From: JBBQXY01 sp051004815
GTDB lineage: Bacteria > Chloroflexota > Ktedonobacteria > Ktedonobacterales > Ktedonobacteraceae
Length of the DNA: 10,927 bases
NCBI GenBank assembly: GCA_051004815.1
Contig: JBPCJY010000269.1
Coordinates: forward strand, 1-10,927
Direction: 5' to 3'
This document shows, piece after piece, positions 6,749 to 10,927 of the stretch. The notes under the pieces were generated by a model that made no database searches, had not been told where the DNA came from, and saw only the letters and a program-made list of their open reading frames with translations. The position numbers and the translations under genes are program-made. Positions within the stretch are counted from its first letter, which is position 1. Every line of letters begins with the position of its first letter.

Positions 6749-7534
6749 GTGATTCGCTTAATCGTTTTACTAGTAACCAGGCGTTGGGGACTCATTATTA
6801 TTGGTGCCTTGCTCATCATTGGTGGACTGATTTATGGCACGAGTTCACATCATGTCTCATATCAAAGTGTGAGCGAAGGTTCCGTGGCACATTTCCTCGT
6901 AGGTGATAGCACTGGCTACCTGGAAATGAGTGGCAGTTCAGCACTCTATGTCGTCAACGAAAACGACTTTACTCCAACTATTGACGGGACAAACACCTTT
7001 GGCAATGGAGATAACATCTCATTTGTCTATCGCACGGATAACACCACTGACGTTGATCAGACTTCCACGATTGGTACGCACCTGGTAGGCTCGGCCCACA
7101 CCATTGTAGAGCTAACAGTATTTTCTGCTAGTGGACAGCGAGTGTTTAAGACCGCGGATTACTCACAAAACCCCAATGGCTTCGAGCAGAACAACTGGCT
7201 GGCGGCTGGAGCAATAGCCTTTGTTGGGCTTATTATTGTCGTGCTGGCATTTGTGTTGCCAACACGGCGCAAAAAGAATACAGTACAGCCAGCATACAAT
7301 CCTGCAATGATTGGTATGCAAGGTCAACCGAATCCCTATCAACAACCTTACCAGCAACCTTATCAAGCTCCTGGACAGTACGGCCAGAACGGTCAGAACA
7401 ATCAGTATAACCAGTACCCATCGCAGCCGAACCAATATCCGCCGCCATATAACCAACCGTATGGACAGGGACAACCTGGTCAATACGATCCGACGCAAGT
7501 GGCTAATCCTTACAACCAACCTCCACAGAGGTAA
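6749..7534 (+). CDS. Two-helix membrane protein with Q/N/P/Y-rich tail
   Basis: A 261-residue protein of unrecognised family. The GTG at 6749 is chosen because GAGGGAG (6736-6742) lies 6 nt upstream; an in-frame TTG at 6701 would precede the predicted transcript start. Layout: a basic N terminus, helix 1 at about 13-30 (LIIIGALLIIGGLIYG), a polar domain of about 120 residues (31-149) rich in Ser, Thr, Asn and Asp and without Cys, helix 2 at about 150-171, then TRRKK and an 85-residue low-complexity tail of Pro, Tyr, Gln, Asn and Gly. The charges predict the middle domain outside the cell and the tail in the cytoplasm. Such tails are usually disordered and can mediate weak multivalent contacts. 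Sensor, envelope or scaffold roles are all possible; none is shown. It has its own promoter and a strong hairpin after its stop. Confidence 0.85.
   Translation: MIRLIVLLVTRRWGLIIIGALLIIGGLIYGTSSHHVSYQSVSEGSVAHFLVGDSTGYLEMSGSSALYVVNENDFTPTIDGTNTFGNGDNISFVYRTDNTTDVDQTSTIGTHLVGSAHTIVELTVFSASGQRVFKTADYSQNPNGFEQNNWLAAGAIAFVGLIIVVLAFVLPTRRKKNTVQPAYNPAMIGMQGQPNPYQQPYQQPYQAPGQYGQNGQNNQYNQYPSQPNQYPPPYNQPYGQGQPGQYDPTQVANPYNQPPQR
7317..7531 (+). repeat. Low-complexity coding region (PYQ/NQY repeats)
   Basis: The last 70 or so codons of the preceding gene repeat short units such as QQPYQQPYQ, GQYGQNGQNNQYNQY and PYNQPYGQGQPGQY. The codons vary between units (CAA/CAG, TAT/TAC), which suggests age and selection on the protein and not a recent slippage expansion. 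Confidence 0.7.
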
Positions 7535-7551
7535 GCAGCAGCTTTTACGTT

Positions 7552-7620
7552 CAATACAAGAGTTGTGGGACATGCCCACAACTCTTGTATTGCTTTCTGA
7601 TACTATGTTGTTTCTTTCTC
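7552..7620 (+). terminator. Terminator-like hairpin after the membrane protein gene
   Basis: The 18 bases at 7552-7569 are an exact reverse complement of 7575-7592, with a 5-nt loop ACATG. The stem begins 18 bp after the stop codon and is followed by pyrimidine-rich DNA (CTTTCTGA at 7593-7600, then TTGTTTCTTTCTC). An intrinsic terminator is the best reading, although the T-tract is broken and the stem is unusually long. Confidence 0.65.
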
Positions 7621-7636
7621 AGCAGTACAAACGTAT

Positions 7637-7642
7637 TATAAT
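7637..7642 (+). promoter_or_regulatory. Perfect -10 box before the ArsB-like transporter gene
   Basis: TATAAT at 7637-7642 matches consensus exactly and lies about 38 nt before the start codon. No good -35 lies at 16-18 nt; TTGTTT (7608-7613) is 23 nt away. An activator or another -35 may be needed. It is probably the promoter of the transporter and stress protein operon. Confidence 0.45.
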
Positions 7643-7679
7643 AGACCATCCAAACAAGTATTCAAGTATGTAGGAACAT

Positions 7680-8996
7680 GTGACTATGCTGCTATTTTTC
7701 CACGTACCCGCGCTAACTTCAACACTCCTCATTGTTAGCGTGTCTATACTCACCCTCCTCGGCATCATGACGCGCCCATTTAAGTGGAACGAAGCTATGT
7801 TTGCTTTGGCGGGGGCAGTACTGTTGCTTGTTATCGGGCTTATTAACCCACTAGATGCGGCAACCACGCTACTCAAAGATTGGAATACCTTCCTCTTTTT
7901 CCTGGGTATGATGAGTTTAGCCGCATTAGCGGAGGTAGCGGGACTTTTCGATTGGTTAGCCTTTCAAGCTGCACGGCTCTCAGGGAACAGCTCGCGACGC
8001 CTCTTTCTCAATACATTTCTCCTGGGTAGCCTGATCTCAATGCTACTCTCTAATGATGCTACCGCCCTTATTTTAACGCCTATTATTTACAGTTTGGTAA
8101 CACGGTTGCGCTTACCTGTGCTGCCCTTCCTCTTCGCCTGTACATTCATTGCTGATACGGCTTCTTTCTTGCTCCCCGTCAGCAATCCTATTAATATCAT
8201 TATTACGACAAAATATCCGCTTGACCTGCTGACATTCCTGCGCCTGCTCACGTTGCCCTGTTTGCTTGTTATCGCTGTCAATATAGGAATTTTCTTCTTA
8301 CTCTACCAACGACAATTACAAGGGCGTTTCGATTTGAAACGCCTCCCTTCGGCAGAGGAATCAGTGAAACATAAAGGCTATTTCCGCTATACCTGCATTG
8401 TCCTGGGAGTGGTAGCCATCGCCTATGTTTTCGCTTCCGCGACGCAATTTCCACTTTCGGTGGTTGCGCTTGGCGGGGCAATTCTGCTCCTGGTAGGCGC
8501 ATTGTTTTGGAAACGCACCACTATCAAGCATACGGGGCAGCAAATTTCCTGGTCGATCTTCGGCTTTATTGCCGGCATGTTTATCGTCGTCCAGGCGGTA
8601 GAGGGAACAGGGCTGACAACCCAGTTCGGCCAACTCCTCCTGCATCTCTCTGGTGGCACGAGTTTTGGGGCCGTCATGATCGGTACACTTGGGGCAGCCC
8701 TTGGCACAAACTTGATCAACAATGTGCCGATGGCGGTTGTCCTGACCTCCTCATTGCACAGTGTGCAACATGCTCCGTTAGCTGTACAACAAGGCTTTAT
8801 TGCTTCCACTATCTTTGGCTGCGATTTAGGGCCAAATCTTACCACCGTCGGTTCGCTGGCTACTGTACTCTGGCTCCTTATTTTGCGTCAACGCAACCTG
8901 GATGTGTCTGGTCTGGATTATTTCAAGATTGGCATCTTAGTCACCCCGTTCATGTTGCTGGTCGGGGCATTTGCGATCTGGCTAATATTGTTATAG
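7680..8996 (+). CDS. arsB: ArsB-family membrane transporter (arsenite efflux type)
   Basis: Polytopic inner-membrane protein of 438 residues, close to the usual ArsB length of about 430. ArsB proteins expel arsenite and antimonite, driven by the proton gradient or, with ArsA, by ATP. Diagnostic segments: LSNDATALILTP (123-134), FIADTASFLLPVSNPINI (157-174), INNVPMAVVLTS (346-357) and GCDLGPNLTTVGSLATVLWL (380-399), the last very close to E. coli ArsB. A charged loop around 210-235 separates the two halves, as in the family. No arsR, arsC, arsA or arsD is adjacent, so another ion of the wider ion transporter superfamily is possible. The start is either GTG 7680 (AGGA 4 nt away) or ATG 7686 (AGGA 10 nt away); neither spacing is ideal. 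A universal stress protein gene follows after 22 bp. Confidence 0.8.
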   Translation: MTMLLFFHVPALTSTLLIVSVSILTLLGIMTRPFKWNEAMFALAGAVLLLVIGLINPLDAATTLLKDWNTFLFFLGMMSLAALAEVAGLFDWLAFQAARLSGNSSRRLFLNTFLLGSLISMLLSNDATALILTPIIYSLVTRLRLPVLPFLFACTFIADTASFLLPVSNPINIIITTKYPLDLLTFLRLLTLPCLLVIAVNIGIFFLLYQRQLQGRFDLKRLPSAEESVKHKGYFRYTCIVLGVVAIAYVFASATQFPLSVVALGGAILLLVGALFWKRTTIKHTGQQISWSIFGFIAGMFIVVQAVEGTGLTTQFGQLLLHLSGGTSFGAVMIGTLGAALGTNLINNVPMAVVLTSSLHSVQHAPLAVQQGFIASTIFGCDLGPNLTTVGSLATVLWLLILRQRNLDVSGLDYFKIGILVTPFMLLVGAFAIWLILL

Positions 8997-9005
8997 ACAG
9001 GTATC

Positions 9006-9011
9006 AGGAGG
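9006..9011 (+). promoter_or_regulatory. Consensus ribosome binding site of the stress protein gene
   Basis: AGGAGG with a 7-nt spacer to the ATG at 9019 is an optimal Shine-Dalgarno site. It lies within the 22-bp gap behind the transporter stop and fixes the start codon. Confidence 0.8.
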
Positions 9012-9018
9012 GAAAGCT

Positions 9019-9522
9019 ATGCGCATACTTTGTTGCCTGGATGGGACAAATAGTGAGCTGCTCAGCCAGGCGGTCTCTACATTTATGAAAAGTGTGGAAG
9101 GTGGCACGCTGGCTATAGGGCTGCTGTATGTTACTGACTCTGGGCCACAGCATGATATGGATTTAAGGCGGAGACGCTCGTTCGCGCCGCGCTTGACCGG
9201 TCCTTTACGCCACGAACAGATGCGGGAATCCGAACAATTTGCCGCGCAGGATATTCTTGAAGAGGGCAAACGTTACTTCTCACACGTAGAGGGAGTAGAA
9301 ACCCTACAGTGTGCAGGGCGTCCTGAGCGCGAAATTGTCAACACCGCCGCCGCGTGGAATGCCGATATCATTGTCATCTGTCCGCGCCCTATAAACCGTG
9401 GCGCACCACCGCTTGGCCCCAAATCTGTCGGCCATGTCGCTCGCTTCGTGCTTGACCACGCGCCTTGCCCGGTGCTTTTGGTGCGCCCAGTAACTCGTAG
9501 CAGTTTCCCGCTGCCTGGATAG
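9019..9522 (+). CDS. Universal stress protein (UspA) family, divergent
   Basis: A 167-residue cytoplasmic alpha/beta protein of the UspA fold. Visible family marks are the first strand ILCCLDGTN (3-11) with Asp8, a long middle helix region (64-85), the GRPEREIVNTAAAWNADIIVI segment (100-120), and the closing HAPCPVLLVRP (147-157). The usual nucleotide-binding signature, G-x2-G-x9-G-S/T, is changed: the G-x-x-G stretch reads CPRP (121-124), and the later GS reads KS inside GPKSVGHV. ATP binding is therefore doubtful. It is probably co-transcribed with the ArsB-like transporter. In other bacteria USP proteins are encoded with, or fused to, transporters and can tune them (TeaD with the TeaABC ectoine carrier is an example), so a similar role is an inference here. 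Confidence 0.88.
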   Translation: MRILCCLDGTNSELLSQAVSTFMKSVEGGTLAIGLLYVTDSGPQHDMDLRRRRSFAPRLTGPLRHEQMRESEQFAAQDILEEGKRYFSHVEGVETLQCAGRPEREIVNTAAAWNADIIVICPRPINRGAPPLGPKSVGHVARFVLDHAPCPVLLVRPVTRSSFPLPG

Positions 9523-9629
9523 GCCATGTAGCTTCATTGCCACATGTACTCAGCAATACTTTGGGACATAATTTCTTGTTTCAGTAGTGTTGTTGAGTTT
9601 TCCAATAGATACTTGAGCTTGACAAAGCA

Positions 9630-9638
9630 TGCTATAAT
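9630..9638 (+). promoter_or_regulatory. Extended -10 promoter for the response regulator
   Basis: TGCTATAAT is a perfect TGnTATAAT extended -10 element. A perfect TTGACA also occurs at 9619-9624, but only 8 nt before the -10, too close to serve as its -35. The predicted start near 9645 implies a leader of about 190 nt before the ATG at 9836. Confidence 0.55.
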
Positions 9639-9762
9639 TCCACCAAAGTCAAATTTGGCGTTTGCCGAAATTGTTGAGGCAGATTTGTATTGTGTGTTTG
9701 CGTGCGTTTGATGTCAACATTCAGTTATGCTCACCGCAATCAGACAAGGCAAGAATTATTAT

Positions 9763-9799
9763 TACAAGCAAGCAAACGCTTAGAAGTTGCTAGCTTGTA
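9763..9799. repeat. 13-bp inverted repeat in the response regulator leader
   Basis: TACAAGCAAGCAA (9763-9775) and TTGCTAGCTTGTA (9787-9799) pair at 12 of 13 positions around an 11-nt loop. It ends 37 nt before the start codon. It could form a leader stem or be an operator. Confidence 0.5.
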
Positions 9800-9835
9800 C
9801 ATTCATAGATCGTAATACGAGAGTTGGAGTTGAGC

Positions 9836-10234
9836 ATGTCTCAAGGGAAAGAGCAGCCGTCAAAGGAGAAGGATGCCCCGGTAAAAACCGTTTTAGTGGT
9901 TGAGGACGACACAGGAATAGGGACATTCCTGGTGCAGGCTATTTTACAAGAGACCCACCATCAAGCCTTGCTCGTCACGGATGGCTTCCAGGCTATGAAG
10001 ACTGTCACCAACATTAAGCCAAGTCTCTTTATTCTAGACTATCAGTTGCCACGCATGAATGGTCTCGAACTCTACGACCATCTGCATGCTACCAAGGGAT
10101 TGGAGCATATTCCAGCACTGATAATCAGCGCACGTCTCCCCCGGCACGAGATAGAGAAACGCAAACTTGCCTCGATGAGCAAACCGCTTGAGTTGGATGA
10201 TTTCTTACACACAATTGAAAAACTGCTAGGTTAG
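9836..10234 (+). CDS. Single-domain response regulator (CheY-like receiver)
   Basis: A 132-residue stand-alone receiver. After a charged 17-residue lead (MSQGKEQPSKEKDAPVK), all phosphorylation-site residues are present: acidic cluster Glu23-Asp24-Asp25 in VLVVEDD, phospho-acceptor Asp68 in LFILDYQLPRMNG, Ser98 at the switch Thr/Ser position in ALIISA, and Lys116 in SKPLEL. There is no DNA-binding or enzymatic output domain, so it should act by protein contact or as a relay for a histidine kinase encoded elsewhere. The ATG at 9836 is chosen because GGAG (9826-9829) lies 6 nt upstream; a TTG at 9824 would place that site inside the gene. The gene stands alone, with its own promoter and a long leader, and its end overlaps the facing formyltransferase gene by 9 bp. 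Confidence 0.93.
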   Translation: MSQGKEQPSKEKDAPVKTVLVVEDDTGIGTFLVQAILQETHHQALLVTDGFQAMKTVTNIKPSLFILDYQLPRMNGLELYDHLHATKGLEHIPALIISARLPRHEIEKRKLASMSKPLELDDFLHTIEKLLG

Positions 10235-10927
10235 GCTCAGCACCCCTACCCACCCTGTTTTGCAAGGTAGCCATAGCTCTGCACCTTCCCAGAACAATGT
10301 TTTCCCACTCCATTTGCCTTGAGTTTCCTGGCTATAGGAAATGGCTTGCCGTACCTGGAATACCCTATCATCTATGTGCAGTTTGATTGTCCCACCCCAT
10401 GTTCCTACTCCACAGATAAAATTATACACATGAGCGGCACTCCATTCAGCCACAGACACGTCATAATCTTCCTCACACGGAAATGAATGATAGCTACTTT
10501 TCGACTCATCCTGCGCTACCCGTACCGCACGCCCATGGAAAAGCTCCCAGACGGTGTGTGCCAGTAACGCTCCCCCTTGTAAGGCGCATTGCGACTCTAA
10601 TTGCGCATAGCTTATGGCAGTGGGGACGGGAATAACACGTTGCGCCAGGATATCGCCACTATCCATACCTTCATCCATGAGGTGAATGGTGACGCCGGTT
10701 TGCTCATGCCCCTCACGGAACGTCCAGAAAAGGGGAACAGGGCCGCGATTAGCAGGCAACAACGATGGATGGACATTGAGGCAGCCCAAATGTGGAATGT
10801 CTATGATTGCGCGTGGAATGCGCTGTGAGAAACAAGCAACACAGATGAAATCGGGCCGATATGCCGCAAGGGTCGCAACAGCTTGCGGGTCTGCTAATCG
10901 CGTCACTTTCCAGAGCGGGATGGATTG
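10226..10927 (-). CDS. Formyltransferase-family protein (Fmt-like), N terminus beyond the window
   Basis: This frame stays open to the right edge, so the gene begins outside; 233 residues are visible. It belongs to the 10-formyltetrahydrofolate-dependent formyltransferase family, like methionyl-tRNA formyltransferase (Fmt). Visible hallmarks are ADPQAVATLAAYRPDFICVA, then LGCLNVHPSLLPANRG, carrying the catalytic Asn and His, then GVTIHLMDEGMDSGDIL, carrying the catalytic Asp. The C-terminal part (last 90 or so residues) has only a distant likeness to the Fmt OB-type domain, around DVSVAEWSAAHVYNFI, and is short. It may be a paralogue acting on another amine, such as a sugar or metabolite, and not the essential initiator-tRNA enzyme. 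A GTG at 10906 is not the true start, because the family pattern (IPLWKVTRLADP) continues upstream of it. Its stop codon overlaps the end of the response regulator gene. Confidence 0.85.
   Translation of the reverse strand, partial: QSIPLWKVTRLADPQAVATLAAYRPDFICVACFSQRIPRAIIDIPHLGCLNVHPSLLPANRGPVPLFWTFREGHEQTGVTIHLMDEGMDSGDILAQRVIPVPTAISYAQLESQCALQGGALLAHTVWELFHGRAVRVAQDESKSSYHSFPCEEDYDVSVAEWSAAHVYNFICGVGTWGGTIKLHIDDRVFQVRQAISYSQETQGKWSGKTLFWEGAELWLPCKTGWVGVLSLT

Larger units (their letters stand above)
9523..9835. other. Intergenic region and leader before the response regulator
   Basis: These 313 bases contain no protein gene that I can support. They hold an extended -10 promoter (9630-9638), a small palindrome TTGATGTCAA near 9709-9718, and a 13-bp imperfect inverted repeat (9763-9799). 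No clear terminator is seen after the stress protein gene; only a weak CATGT/ACATG dyad follows it. Confidence 0.6.

Noticed and set aside
9619..9638. TTGACA followed by TATAAT as a classic sigma70 promoter
   Set aside because: The spacer is 8 nt, not 16-18, so the two boxes cannot act together; the TGnTATAAT extended -10 is the better reading.

Overview
The window is bacterial chromosomal DNA of roughly balanced GC content. It has dense genes, sigma70-type promoters, Shine-Dalgarno sites and some GTG starts. The protein style (a long Gln-rich SMC, a Q/N/P/Y-tailed membrane protein, a stand-alone receiver, a divergent universal stress protein) suggests Chloroflexota, perhaps Ktedonobacteria. 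That placement is an impression from reading the sequence, not the result of a search.

Layout. Positions 1-97 hold the 5' part of a 5S rRNA gene on the minus strand, leaving the window on the left. A near-consensus promoter stands directly before it and overlaps a perfect 11-bp inverted repeat. Positions 98-529 have no protein gene but carry several dyads, ending in a 61-nt almost perfect hairpin just before a DHA2-type drug/proton antiporter (530-2092, +). A promoter at 2144-2172 then leads through a ~190-nt leader with a 25-bp imperfect hairpin into a 71-residue membrane protein (2368-2583, +). Facing it is smc (2700-6464, -), the chromosome-organising ATPase, with all ATPase motifs and a hinge.

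Divergent from smc lies a two-helix membrane protein with a disordered Q/N/P/Y-rich tail (6749-7534, +), closed by an 18-bp perfect terminator-like hairpin. An ArsB-family transporter (7680-8996, +) and a universal stress protein (9019-9522, +) follow with a 22-bp gap and are probably one operon. A 313-bp gap holds an extended -10 promoter and a structured leader for a single-domain response regulator (9836-10234, +). This overlaps by 9 bp, tail to tail, a formyltransferase-family gene (10226 to beyond the right edge, -).

How the genes relate. There is no single pathway here. Housekeeping genes (5S, smc) alternate with transport and stress genes. The clearest functional pair is ArsB-like transporter plus universal stress protein. 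The most unusual feature is the run of long, mutually unrelated inverted repeats in the intergenic regions, several of them in leaders or promoters. I found no mobile element, CRISPR array, tRNA, toxin-antitoxin or phage gene.
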